Assembly (NCBI RefSeq): GCF_024586915.1
Contig: NZ_JANBVS010000011.1
Location: forward strand, 124,001 to 188,000
Length of the DNA stretch: 64,000 nt
Reading direction: 5' to 3'
Source of the DNA: Bradyrhizobium sp. SRS-191
GTDB taxonomy: Bacteria; Pseudomonadota; Alphaproteobacteria; Rhizobiales; Xanthobacteraceae
A program made the translations under genes and the position numbers. Below, piece after piece: positions 54,124 through 62,633 of the stretch; position 1 is the stretch's first letter, and every line of letters begins with the position of its first letter. The notes beneath the pieces were generated by a model. The model searched no databases. It was given only the letters and a program-made list of their open reading frames with translations, and had not been told where the DNA came from.

Positions 54124-54813
54124 CTAGTCGCTGAGCATGGCCGCCGCGCGCTTCGCCGCCGCGACACGCCGCTGCCGGGAGGGGGCGATCCGGTCCAGCA
54201 TTCGTGACACCACCTCGGGCGGCGCCGTGTCGGGCGAGCCGGCTGCGAATGGCGGAGCGGGATTGTATTCGAGCCTGAGCTGGATCGCCTCGGCTGTCTC
54301 GCGGTCGACCAGGTGCGACACCAAGGTCAGCGCGAAATCAATGCCGGCAGTGACACCGCCGCCGGTCACGCGGTTGCGGTCGATGCAGACGCGCTCGGTG
54401 CTCATGGTGGCGCCGAACAGCGGCAGGCACTCGCGTGCGCTCCAATGGGTGGCGGCCCGATAACCTCTGAGCAGGCCTGCGGCGCCGAGCGCGAGCGAGC
54501 CGGTGCAGACCGAGGTGACGTACTTGGCGCCCTCCGCCTGGCGGCGGATGAAGCCGATCACCTCGGCGTCATCGAGAATGGCGTCGACGCCGAAGCCGCC
54601 GGGGATGCAGATGACGTCGGCCTGCGGGCAGTCCGCAAACGTCGTCGTCGGCAGCAGCGTAAGAACGGAGTCGGTGGGGATCGGCTCGATCCGCTTCCAG
54701 GCCAAATGCAGCGTCGCGCCGGGCACGCTCGAGAACACCTGCACCGGTCCGGTCAGGTCGAGCTGGGTGACTTGGGGGAAGAGCACGAGAGCAATCGAGA
54801 GCGGAGCGGCCAT
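54124..54813 (-). CDS. DJ-1/PfpI-family protein, isonitrile hydratase-like
   Basis: A 229-residue class I glutamine amidotransferase-like protein. The opening IALVLFPQVTQLDLTGPVQVF and the catalytic region YVTSVCTGSLALGAAGLL with nucleophile Cys103, plus GGVTAGIDFAL near the end, are typical of the GATase1/DJ-1 group. Pseudomonas isonitrile hydratase has its essential Cys at about the same place (Cys101) and an N-terminal Asp, which fits Asp19 here. Activity on isonitriles is plausible but not certain; many homologues are annotated so without proof. It is divergent from the GlxA-type regulator at 54929. Confidence 0.88.
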   Translation of the reverse strand: MAAPLSIALVLFPQVTQLDLTGPVQVFSSVPGATLHLAWKRIEPIPTDSVLTLLPTTTFADCPQADVICIPGGFGVDAILDDAEVIGFIRRQAEGAKYVTSVCTGSLALGAAGLLRGYRAATHWSARECLPLFGATMSTERVCIDRNRVTGGGVTAGIDFALTLVSHLVDRETAEAIQLRLEYNPAPPFAAGSPDTAPPEVVSRMLDRIAPSRQRRVAAAKRAAAMLSD

Positions 54814-54928
54814 GGGCGGATCTCACGGGCAAGGACGGGTTGACGACGACGATTCTGCATGATCCGCTGGCTGTCTCAAATGCCAAAGTTCCCTCGATTT
54901 CAGACAGGCAAGCGGCGGGGCCTTCAGG

Positions 54929-55867
54929 ATGATCGGTGTGCTCATCTTTCCGGATTTCCAGCTACTCGATGCCGCCGGCCCGATCTCGGTGTTCGAGATC
55001 GCCGCGCGCTACGCGAGGGCTGCGCCGCAGATCCGGGTGGTAGCGGCGGCGCCGGGCCCGGTGCGCTCCTCGTCCGGTGCCGAGATGCTGGCGCGCAAAT
55101 TCGGTCCGGTCTCGGCGCTCTCGACCTTGCTGATCGCCGGCGGCGACGGCGTCGAGGCGGCGAGCCGCAATGCCTGCACCTTGAATTTCGTTCGCAAGGT
55201 CGCGCGCCGCGGCACCCGCCTCGCCAGCGTCTGCTCGGGCGCGTTCGTGCTCGCCGAGGCCGGCCTGCTCGACGGCAAGCGTGCGACCACGCATTGGCAG
55301 CGCACGCGGCAATTTCTGCGGACTTATCCGAACGTGAAGCTCGAACCCGACAGCATCTATGTTCGCGACGGTCAGGTCTGGAGCTCGGCCGGCATCACCG
55401 CGGGGATCGATCTTGCGCTGGCCATGGTCGCGGAGGATCACGGTGAGGAGGTCGCGCAGAAGACGGCGCGCCAGCTCGTGCTCTATCACCGCCGCAGCGG
55501 CGGCCAGTCGCAATTCTCCTCGCTGCTGGAGCTCAAGGCGCCGAGCGGCCGCTTTGCCGATCTGCTGACCTGGGCGCGCGAGCATCTCGATGCACCGCTT
55601 TCGGTCGACGACCTCGCCGACCGCGCCGGCATGAGCACGCGGCATTTCACCCGCGCCTTCGTCGCCGAGACCGGCACCACGCCGTCCAAGGCGATCGAGC
55701 GCCTCAGGCTGGAGGTGGCGCGCGACCGCGTGCAGGCCTCGCATCAGCCGATCGAGCTGGTGGCCGCAGCCGCCGGCTTTCGCGATCCCGAGCGCATGCG
55801 CCGCGCCTTCATCCGCGCGTTCGGCCAGCCGCCGCAAGCCTTGCGGCGCGCGGCGCGGGCGGGATAG
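54929..55867 (+). CDS. GlxA-type AraC-family transcriptional regulator
   Basis: 312 residues. An N-terminal DJ-1/PfpI-like domain (about 1-190) has the nucleophile elbow SVCSGAFVLAEAG with Cys102. A C-terminal AraC/XylS double helix-turn-helix follows (about 210-310, with VDDLADRAGMSTRHFTRAFVA and VAAAAGFRDPERM). In GlxA-type regulators the DJ-1-like domain is a ligand sensor. It is divergent from a free-standing DJ-1 enzyme, so regulation of that gene by this protein is likely. The ATG at 54929 begins MIGVLIFPDF. Confidence 0.92.
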   Translation: MIGVLIFPDFQLLDAAGPISVFEIAARYARAAPQIRVVAAAPGPVRSSSGAEMLARKFGPVSALSTLLIAGGDGVEAASRNACTLNFVRKVARRGTRLASVCSGAFVLAEAGLLDGKRATTHWQRTRQFLRTYPNVKLEPDSIYVRDGQVWSSAGITAGIDLALAMVAEDHGEEVAQKTARQLVLYHRRSGGQSQFSSLLELKAPSGRFADLLTWAREHLDAPLSVDDLADRAGMSTRHFTRAFVAETGTTPSKAIERLRLEVARDRVQASHQPIELVAAAAGFRDPERMRRAFIRAFGQPPQALRRAARAG

Positions 55868-55907
55868 GCTCGCGCAAGGTCTATTGAGAGACCGCAGAGG
55901 TCGCGCG

Positions 55908-56180
55908 ATGGCCGGCACTTCGATGTCTCTGGGGATCATCGTCCCGTCGCCCTATGTGATCGAGTTCTCCAAGCTGCGGCAGCAGCTCGAGGAGGCGCAC
56001 CTCGCCTGGGCGATCGAATGGAAGCGGCAGCAGCAGGACTTCGTCATCGAGAACATTCGCTTCGCGCATGATCCGCACTGGAATGAGCGGGTCTTCAGCC
56101 TGCAGGCGGCGCGCGACGGCAAGACCTGGGTTTGGCGCGCCACGCGCATCATCCTGACCTGCAGCGGATTGTCGGTCTGA
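55908..56180 (+). CDS. Small soluble hypothetical protein
   Basis: A 90-residue protein with an early LGIIVPSPYVIEFSKLRQQLEEAHLAWAIEWKRQQQD helix and VIENIRFAHDPHWNERVF, ending WVWRATRIILTCSGLSV. There is no signal peptide. It lies 40 bases after the GlxA regulator on the same strand and 109 bases before the SDR/FAD/permease operon. The family was not recognised. The ATG at 55908 is preceded by GCGCG, which is weak; a start at 55884 is possible. Confidence 0.65.
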   Translation: MAGTSMSLGIIVPSPYVIEFSKLRQQLEEAHLAWAIEWKRQQQDFVIENIRFAHDPHWNERVFSLQAARDGKTWVWRATRIILTCSGLSV

Positions 56181-56289
56181 GCGGGGCGCGGCTGCGTCAT
56201 CGTCTTGCAGGCATGCCGATGCGGCGGTTTGCATTGGCGGATGCGAGACCTATAGTCCGCGCCTCGAATGGCATTCGGCACTGGGGATC

Positions 56290-57048
56290 ATGCGCGTTTC
56301 AATCATCACCGGCAGCGGCGCCGGGATCGGCGCTGCTGTGGCGCGCCGCCTTGCGGGGCCGGGGCAGGGCCTGATGTTGCATGGCCAGGGCGCGGACGCC
56401 GACGGGCTGGCACGGCTCGAGGCCGTTGCGGAGACTTGCCGGCAGGCCGGCGCCGAAGTGGCTTTTCATTGCGGCAACCTGGCCACCGCAGGCGCCGCGT
56501 CCGACCTCGTGGCTGCCGCGCGCGCCCGCTTCGGCCGTGTCGATGCGCTGGTCCATGCCGCGGGCTTCGCCGATCGCCGCAGCTTTCGCGACCTGCCGCG
56601 CGACGGGCTCGACCGTTCGCTGGCGGTGATGCCGGCGGCCTTTCATGAACTCGCCAGTGCGGCGCTGCCCGACCTGTTGCAAAGCGAGGCGGCGCGCGTG
56701 GTCGCGATCTCCAGCTTCGTCGCGCACCGCTTCGTGCCGGGCGGCACGTTCCCGGCCTCGGCTGCCGCCAAGGCCGCGCTCGAGGCCTTGGTGAAATGTC
56801 TCGCGATCGAGCTGGCCGCCACCGGCGGCACGGCAAATGTCGTCGTGCCCGGCTATACGCGCAAGGATGCGGGACGGCTCGGCTCGCTCGATCCGTCCGC
56901 CTGGCAGAAGGCGGCAGCCGCCAATCCGCAACAGCGCCTCGCTGAGCCTGACGACATCGCCGCCGCCGTGACCTTCCTGCTGTCGACAGACGCCGGCCAT
57001 GTCACCGGCGCGGTGCTGCCGGTCGATGGCGGCCTCACCTTGATGTAG
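56290..57048 (+). CDS. Short-chain dehydrogenase-like protein with altered catalytic Tyr
   Basis: A 252-residue SDR-fold protein. The nucleotide motif TGSGAGIGA is intact, with HAAGFAD and the conserved Ser141-Ser142 region. At the position of the catalytic Tyr in Tyr-x-x-x-Lys it has Ser157 (S-A-A-A-K161). This suggests a non-standard enzyme or a loss of redox activity. The NVVVPGYTRKDAG loop and PVDGGLTLM end are normal. It is followed by an FAD amine/amino-acid oxidase (23 bases) and an ABC permease, so the operon seems to handle an amine- or amino-acid-like substrate. Confidence 0.85.
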   Translation: MRVSIITGSGAGIGAAVARRLAGPGQGLMLHGQGADADGLARLEAVAETCRQAGAEVAFHCGNLATAGAASDLVAAARARFGRVDALVHAAGFADRRSFRDLPRDGLDRSLAVMPAAFHELASAALPDLLQSEAARVVAISSFVAHRFVPGGTFPASAAAKAALEALVKCLAIELAATGGTANVVVPGYTRKDAGRLGSLDPSAWQKAAAANPQQRLAEPDDIAAAVTFLLSTDAGHVTGAVLPVDGGLTLM

Positions 57049-57070
57049 ATATTGAATGGATTGAGAGACG

Positions 57071-58321
57071 ATGGAGAGTGAGCAGCAGACAGCCGACGTG
57101 GTCGTGCTGGGAGCAGGGATCGTCGGCGTCTCCTGCGCCTATGCGATCCGCGAGCGCGGGCTCTCGGTGGCGCTGGTCGACCGCAAGGCGCCGGGCGAGG
57201 AGACCTCCTATGGCAATGCCGGCATTCTCTCGTCAGCCTCCATCCTGCCTTTCAACAAGCCCTCGCTGTTCAAGGCGCTGCCGTCCTATCTCGGCAACCA
57301 GAGTGCCGCGCTGCGCTGGAGTCCATCCTGGACGTTGCGCAACATCGATTGGGTGCTGCGCTTCCTCGCCAATGCCGTCCAATCTCGCGTCAAGCCGCGC
57401 GCGATCGCGCTGCACGGGCTGATCCGCGCGTCGCTGAATCTGCATCGCGACTGGATCGTCCGCGCCGGCGAGCCGCAGCGCGTGCGCGAGACCGGCTGGC
57501 TCAAGGCGTGGCGCAGCGACGCTGTCGGAGCCGCCAAGGCCGAGCAGGCCTTTCTCGCCGAATACGGCATCAAGAGCGAGTTGCTCGACCGCCAGGCGAT
57601 TTCCGCGCTCGAGCCCAACATGTTGCCGGTCTACAAGGTGGGACTGCTGCACAGCCAGACCGCGTCGGTCGATTCGCCGGGCAATGTGACCAAGGCCTAT
57701 GCGCGGATGTTCGAGGGCGCGGGCGGAACGGTGCGCCAGTCCGAGATCCGGGCGCTGCTGAGCGACGGTGACGGCTGGCGCGTGGTGCTCGGCGATGGCG
57801 AGATCCGCGCGCGGCATGTCGTGGTGGCGCTCGGGCCGTGGTCGCCGGACATCCTGCGGCCGCTCGGCTATCACGTGCCGATGGCGTTCGAGCGCGGCTA
57901 TCACCAGGAGTTCACGCCCAATCCGAACCGCAAGCTGCTGCGGCCGATCAACGATGCCGAGGGCAGCTTCGTGCTGGCGCCGATGGAGAACGGCGTGCGC
58001 GTCACCTCCGGCGTCGAGCTGACCGACCGCGATGCGCCGTCGAACTTCGCCCAGCTCGAGCAGGTGGTGCCGCTGGCGCGCGGCGTCGTCGAGTTCGGTG
58101 AGGCCGTTGCGCAGCCCTGGCGCGGGTCGCGGCCGAGCCTGCCGGATGCGCTGCCGATGATCGGGCCGGCGCCGCTTCATTCCGGCCTGTGGCTTGCATT
58201 CGGCAACCAGCATATCGGCTTCACCACGGGGCCGGCCACGGGCGCGGCGATCGCCGCGATGATTGCGGGCGAGGCGCCGTCCTTCGACGCCTCCGCCTTC
58301 GCGCCGAGCCGGTATCTGTGA
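57071..58321 (+). CDS. FAD-dependent amino-acid/amine oxidoreductase (DadA-like)
   Basis: A 416-residue flavoprotein. An N-terminal Rossmann dinucleotide motif (VVVLGAGIVGVSCAYAIRERG, then VDRK) precedes a DAO-type catalytic fold. Landmarks include SYGNAGILSSASI, GNVTKAYARMFEGAGG, VALGPWSPDILRPLGY and LPMIGPAPLHSGLWLAFGNQHIGFTTGP. It resembles D-amino acid dehydrogenase and hydroxyproline/sarcosine-type oxidases; the exact substrate is unknown. It is in the SDR/oxidoreductase/ABC permease operon, which supports uptake and oxidation of an amino acid-like compound. Confidence 0.92.
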   Translation: MESEQQTADVVVLGAGIVGVSCAYAIRERGLSVALVDRKAPGEETSYGNAGILSSASILPFNKPSLFKALPSYLGNQSAALRWSPSWTLRNIDWVLRFLANAVQSRVKPRAIALHGLIRASLNLHRDWIVRAGEPQRVRETGWLKAWRSDAVGAAKAEQAFLAEYGIKSELLDRQAISALEPNMLPVYKVGLLHSQTASVDSPGNVTKAYARMFEGAGGTVRQSEIRALLSDGDGWRVVLGDGEIRARHVVVALGPWSPDILRPLGYHVPMAFERGYHQEFTPNPNRKLLRPINDAEGSFVLAPMENGVRVTSGVELTDRDAPSNFAQLEQVVPLARGVVEFGEAVAQPWRGSRPSLPDALPMIGPAPLHSGLWLAFGNQHIGFTTGPATGAAIAAMIAGEAPSFDASAFAPSRYL

Positions 58322-58355
58322 TGGGCCGCGACACCTCGCAAGGCTCGGAGCCGCG

Positions 58356-59024
58356 ATGAACTACACCTGGGATTTTGCCATTCTCGGCAAGTACAGCCAC
58401 CTGTTCTGGGTGGGGCTGGGGTGGACCATGGCCTATACGCTGGGCACCATCCTGCTCGGCACGCTCATCGGGCTGCTCGTCGGGATCGTCCGGCTGCGCC
58501 GCCCTGTGGTGATCGACTGGCTGCTGATCGGCTATATCGAGCTGTTCCGCTGCACGCCGCTGCTGGTGCAGATCATCTGGTTCTACTACGCGTTTCCGGT
58601 CGTGATCGGCGTCAACATCCCGGCGCATGTCGCGGCGGTCACCGTGCTGTCGCTGTATGGCGGGGCGTTCTACGCCGAGATCATCCGCGGCAGCATCGAG
58701 AGCGTGCCGCGCGGTCAGTGGGACGCGGCGCGGGCGCTGGGCCTGCGCCCGTGGCGGATGATGCGGCTCGTGATCCTGCCGCAGGCGCTGAAGCCGATGC
58801 TGGCGCCTTACGTCAACCAGTCGGTGACGCAGCTGAAGAACACCTCGCTGGTGTCGGTCATCGCGGTGCCGGATCTCGTCTACAACGCGACGCTCATCAA
58901 CGCCGACACCTACCGGCCGCTCGAGGTCTACACCATCATCGCGATCATCTATTTCGCGATCCTGTTTCCGGCGACGCTGCTCGGTCGCCGCTTCGAGCGC
59001 GGCATGAGCTACGACAAGGCGTGA
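58356..59024 (+). CDS. ABC-type amino acid transporter permease
   Basis: A 222-residue inner-membrane permease of the polar-amino-acid type (HisM/GlnP) with five helices. Features are the substrate-gating FRCTPLLVQIIWFYYAFP segment and the ATPase-coupling EAA loop in RGSIESVPRGQWDAARALGLRPWRMMRLVILPQALK. It follows the FAD oxidoreductase by 35 bases. Its ATPase is not in the window; a matching binding protein is encoded convergently at 59199-60098. The ATG at 58356 begins MNYTWDFAILGKY. Confidence 0.92.
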   Translation: MNYTWDFAILGKYSHLFWVGLGWTMAYTLGTILLGTLIGLLVGIVRLRRPVVIDWLLIGYIELFRCTPLLVQIIWFYYAFPVVIGVNIPAHVAAVTVLSLYGGAFYAEIIRGSIESVPRGQWDAARALGLRPWRMMRLVILPQALKPMLAPYVNQSVTQLKNTSLVSVIAVPDLVYNATLINADTYRPLEVYTIIAIIYFAILFPATLLGRRFERGMSYDKA

Positions 59025-59055
59025 GTGAGCAAGGCGTGAGGCGGTAAAGTCCCAG

Positions 59056-59178
59056 CCGTCATTGCGAGGAGCCAACGGGTCCGCGCAAAGCGCGGCCCGA
59101 TGACAGGCTCTGCGACGAAGCAATCCAGACGCACGCGTAGCCCTGGATTGCTTCGCTTCGCTTCGCTCGCAATGACGG
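59056..59178. repeat. Dispersed Bradyrhizobium-type repeat between transporter genes
   Basis: About 120 bases from CCGTCATTGCGAGGAGCC to CTCGCAATGACGG, a terminal inversion. The interior holds GCGACGAAGCAATCCAGA and CTGGATTGCTTCGCTTCGCTC as another inversion. Repeats built on CGTCATTGCGAGGAGCC are a widely seen intergenic element in this group. It separates the ABC permease gene from the convergent binding protein gene. Confidence 0.85.
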
Positions 59179-59198
59179 CGGAGAGCGCGTCGCTCCGC

Positions 59199-60098
59199 TC
59201 AGATGCTCAGTTCGACCGGTACGTCCTCGGCCTTGACGCCGGCAAGGCCGAGGCCCTTGACGAACCATTCGCGCATCTGGCCGATGCCTCTGTTGTAGTC
59301 GATCCACACCGCCAGGAAGTCACGCCAGCGCTTGTCGGACTCGCGGCGGACGCCCATGCTGGAGGGGATCGCGACCGACGGCGACTGCAGGATCTTGTAG
59401 GTGCCGAGATTGGGGTTCTTGGCAATCGCGGTGAGGCCGAGGATCAGGGCGTTGACGACGACGTCGACGCGGCCCGAGGCCATCTCCAGCATCACCTCGT
59501 CGCGCGACTTCAGCGACTTGATGGTCGCGTTCGGCGCGAACCGCCGCGCCACCGCCTCGTTGGCCGAGCCGACGTCGACGGCGATCTTGATCTCCGGCTT
59601 GTTGATATCGGCCCAGGTCTTCGCCTCGATGCCCTTCTTCAGCATGGCGCCGAACGGATGCGGAAACACGGTGCCGCAGAAGTCGATCACCAGCGCGCGC
59701 TGCGGCGTCGGGTTGAGCGCGAAGCCGAGATCGATCTTGCCGGCCTGCAAATCGAGCACCGAATTGCCGTAGGTCGATTCGACATATTCGAGCTTCACGT
59801 CGAGCAGCTTGGCGATGTCGTTGGCCATCTCGATCGAGAAGCCCGACCAGGTGCCGGAGGCGAGGTCCTTGTTGAAATAGGGCAGCTCGCCCGGCAGCAC
59901 GGCGATGCGCAGCACCTTGCTGGCGCGAACGCGGTCCAGCGTGTTGTCGCCGGCCGCCTGCGCGGACGCCGGCGTCGTCGTCATGGCGGACGCGAGCGCG
60001 GCGCCCGAGCCGATCGCGAGCGCGTAGCGCAGCGCCTCGCGGCGGTCTTCGGAAATGGTCTGATCGTCTGATGGGGTCACAACATCCTCCTGCACCAA
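59199..60098 (-). CDS. ABC transporter amino acid-binding protein
   Basis: A 299-residue periplasmic solute-binding protein of family 3 (polar amino acids). A signal with a Tat-like start (DRREALRYALAIGSG, Ala-rich core) and cleavage near ASAQ precedes the bilobed binding fold. Landmarks: LRIAVLPGELPYFNKDLA, SGFSIEMANDIAKLLDVKLEYVESTYGNSV, QAGKIDLGFALNPTPQRALVIDF, and DVGSANEAVARR. It is probably the ligand receptor for the convergent permease, based on family and nearness, although on the opposite strand. The ATG at 60098 begins MVQEDVV. Confidence 0.92.
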   Translation of the reverse strand: MVQEDVVTPSDDQTISEDRREALRYALAIGSGAALASAMTTTPASAQAAGDNTLDRVRASKVLRIAVLPGELPYFNKDLASGTWSGFSIEMANDIAKLLDVKLEYVESTYGNSVLDLQAGKIDLGFALNPTPQRALVIDFCGTVFPHPFGAMLKKGIEAKTWADINKPEIKIAVDVGSANEAVARRFAPNATIKSLKSRDEVMLEMASGRVDVVVNALILGLTAIAKNPNLGTYKILQSPSVAIPSSMGVRRESDKRWRDFLAVWIDYNRGIGQMREWFVKGLGLAGVKAEDVPVELSI

Positions 60099-60198
60099 TC
60101 AGCGCGGAGCGTAGCGTTGGCTGTGCGCAGCGGCAACACGTGATGGCAGCCGTCCTACGAAAGCAGTTGCTCATCATAGGAGGTCATGCTGCGCTGCC

Positions 60199-61212
60199 TC
60201 ATTCGCGTGCAGAACTGATCACGCCGTGGTCGGTCCCATCAGATGGAAGTGGCTTCGCACGCAGCCGCTCGGCCAAGGGCCGCAGCAGCTGCGGCGCCAG
60301 ATGAATCGGAAACTGACTCATCGCGAAGTAGAGCCAAGTCGTTCCCGGGATGGCGCCCTCGGTGGCGGCGAGCATCAGTCCCATGTTGCGCAGCGAGACC
60401 ATCATGCCCAAAGCCATCGCGCGCTCGCGGCCGGCGCGGCGAAACAGCAGCATGGCGATACCCAACAGCAGGAAGAACACGGCGAAGGCGAGCACCGCCA
60501 GTCCCAACATGCGGAACGGACTCGTCAAGAGATCGGCAAGGAAGTGCGCCATGATGGCCGACGCAAACACGAACATGATGCAGATGTTGAAGCCGTCGAT
60601 CGGCGCGCGCTGGCGGCGGATCGCGTCGTGGCCGAAGACGAGGCGGACCGCGACGGCAACGGCCAGCGCGGCGGCGAGGATGCCGGCGAGCTTCAGCCCG
60701 AGCGCGGCCGGCGACAGCGCCAGTGTCTGCCCGAGGAACACATAGGCGAACAGCGGAGCGGTGAGCGGCACCAGCGCAGTCGACGTCACCAGCGTGATCA
60801 GCACCAGCGTCGCGTCCAGGCCCATCAGCGCGGCGAGCGCCGGCGAGGCCATCATCGGCGAGGCCGTCGCCTGCAGCATCAGCGCGAGGTGCAACTCGGG
60901 CGCAGCCACGTCGAGGCCGCTCGCCTGCGCGATGGTGCCGACCGCGAGCGGCACCGCGATCGTGGTCCACGCGGTCGCCGCCAGCACCAGCAGCGGCCGC
61001 CGCAGATGCGCGCGCAGCATCGCGACGTCGACACGCATGAACGAGATGCAGAGCAGCAGGAAGATCGCTTCCGTGACGTAGGGGCGCGTCAGCTCGCCAA
61101 GCGGCGGCACCGCGATGGCAGCGACCAGCACCAGAACGATGGCGCGTGTGCCCTGGTTGCCGAGCCAGCTCAGGGCCCGCAGGGGAACAGCGAGAGGCCC
61201 GGAGGTCGGCAT
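60199..61212 (-). CDS. BASS-type sodium-dependent transporter-like membrane protein
   Basis: A 337-residue membrane protein with about ten helices. Repeats such as TEAIFLLLCISFMRVDVAML and MLQATASPMMASPALAALMGLDATLVLITL suggest the bile acid/sodium symporter (BASS) fold; the second crossing region has AMALGMMVSLRNMGLMLA. BASS carriers move bile acids, pantoate or arsenite-like solutes with sodium; the substrate here is not clear. It is on the minus strand between the binding protein and the PanE-like dehydrogenase. Confidence 0.82.
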   Translation of the reverse strand: MPTSGPLAVPLRALSWLGNQGTRAIVLVLVAAIAVPPLGELTRPYVTEAIFLLLCISFMRVDVAMLRAHLRRPLLVLAATAWTTIAVPLAVGTIAQASGLDVAAPELHLALMLQATASPMMASPALAALMGLDATLVLITLVTSTALVPLTAPLFAYVFLGQTLALSPAALGLKLAGILAAALAVAVAVRLVFGHDAIRRQRAPIDGFNICIMFVFASAIMAHFLADLLTSPFRMLGLAVLAFAVFFLLLGIAMLLFRRAGRERAMALGMMVSLRNMGLMLAATEGAIPGTTWLYFAMSQFPIHLAPQLLRPLAERLRAKPLPSDGTDHGVISSARE

Positions 61213-61331
61213 CGAAATTCCAAACGATGTGAATCAAAGAACGCGCGAACCATGCGATGGCCGCGCGTTCCTGCAAAGTCACATCTAATTACCGAGAATG
61301 TCGGGGCCGGAGGAGCCGCCGACGCCGGCCG

Positions 61332-62396
61332 TCACTGCGCGGTCGAGCCGCCCGTCACGATCTTCTCGTTGAGCTTGAAGTCGACCGTCTGCACGGTCTG
61401 GTCGATCTCGGGATTGGGCATGCCGATCTGCTGGGCGATCAGCTTGACCAGGAGATCGACGCGCTCGATGAACGGCGCGCCGGCGGCAACCGCCCGCGCC
61501 GCCGAGGACGGCTTGAGCAGGCTCTCGGCCGCCTTGGCGTATTTCTCGAACGGCACCTGGTCGCTGGGATCGGCGCCGAGCTTGCGCGCGATCGCATCGA
61601 CGTGCTCGTAGATCGCCTTGGACTGGGCGAGATTGCCGTGCACGGCGTCGCGGATCGCCTGCGGCTCGCCGCGCGTGATGCAGCGGTAGTTGCCCGTCAG
61701 CAGCATCGACCACTTGGCCAGCGGCACGAACAGCGAGTCGAACACCTTCAGCTTGACCGGCACGTCCTGGCCATCGAGCCTGACCGCGTCGATGCCGCGC
61801 TCCAACTCGCGCAGCAGCGCGTTGTGCTTGTCGTCGTCGAAGGCGGCCGCCTTGAAGTTGGTCGGCAGGCCGACATGCAGCACGTTCGCGCCTTCCTCCG
61901 GCGGACGGAAGGCCTGCGGATCGGGCGAGCACAGCGTCACCAGACCCGGCGTGAAGCGCTCCCAGACCTGCGCATTGGTATAGGCCTCCTCGAGATCGCT
62001 GTCGGCCAGCGCCGGGATGCGCTTGAGGTAAGGCAGCGGCGGCATGTTCATGATCGACAGGCACGGCAGCTTGGCCTCGGCGATCTTCACCATCAGCACG
62101 CGGATGGTGTGGTTGGTGTATTGCGGCTCCTGCATCGCAAGGCCGACGAGGTCGTAGCGCGTGAGGTCGACGGCGTCGGGCGTGGCGGCGTCGAGCTTGC
62201 CGGGCAGGTCGCGCGAGAAGATCGAGCGATGGTTCGGCTCGTCGCGCAGCTTGATGCGGACCTCCGTGCCCTCACGATTGATCAGCTCCGCCGTCTTCTT
62301 GCGGCAGACCAGCGTGACGTTGTGGCCGGCCATCAGAAGCTTGGTGCCGAGGAGGGAGCCGTAGGAGGCTCCGAGAATCAGAATGTTGCGTGCCAT
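61332..62396 (-). CDS. Ketopantoate reductase (PanE/ApbA)-like dehydrogenase
   Basis: A 354-residue NAD(P)-dependent dehydrogenase. The N-terminal Rossmann fold opens NILILGASYGSLLGTKLLMAGHNVTLVCR, close to GxGxxG but with Ser/Leu variation (GASYGSLLG), and the C-terminal helical domain holds FDSLFVPLAKWSMLLTGNYRC. PanE-like enzymes reduce 2-oxopantoate or opine-like substrates. Whether this is true PanE is unsure because the cofactor loop is altered and the protein is longer than PanE (about 300). The ATG at 62396 begins MARNILILG. Confidence 0.82.
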   Translation of the reverse strand: MARNILILGASYGSLLGTKLLMAGHNVTLVCRKKTAELINREGTEVRIKLRDEPNHRSIFSRDLPGKLDAATPDAVDLTRYDLVGLAMQEPQYTNHTIRVLMVKIAEAKLPCLSIMNMPPLPYLKRIPALADSDLEEAYTNAQVWERFTPGLVTLCSPDPQAFRPPEEGANVLHVGLPTNFKAAAFDDDKHNALLRELERGIDAVRLDGQDVPVKLKVFDSLFVPLAKWSMLLTGNYRCITRGEPQAIRDAVHGNLAQSKAIYEHVDAIARKLGADPSDQVPFEKYAKAAESLLKPSSAARAVAAGAPFIERVDLLVKLIAQQIGMPNPEIDQTVQTVDFKLNEKIVTGGSTAQ

Positions 62397-62633
62397 ACCT
62401 TGGTGTTCCCCAGAGCTTGGTTTTGCGTTTGCTATTTTTTATTGGCGATCAGCCGCATCGGCAGGCCCGTCTGACACCTCGTGGGCGGACGGAAAGCGGT
62501 CACTCGATGCCTTGATCGCTGGCATACCAGAGCCTTCATCCCATGGAATGGCCCGTCTGGCAAGGTGCAGCGCACATTTGCGACGACACCCGTCGCGGGT
62601 GGCTGGGTAGGCCATATCCCTGAGCGTGCGGGC

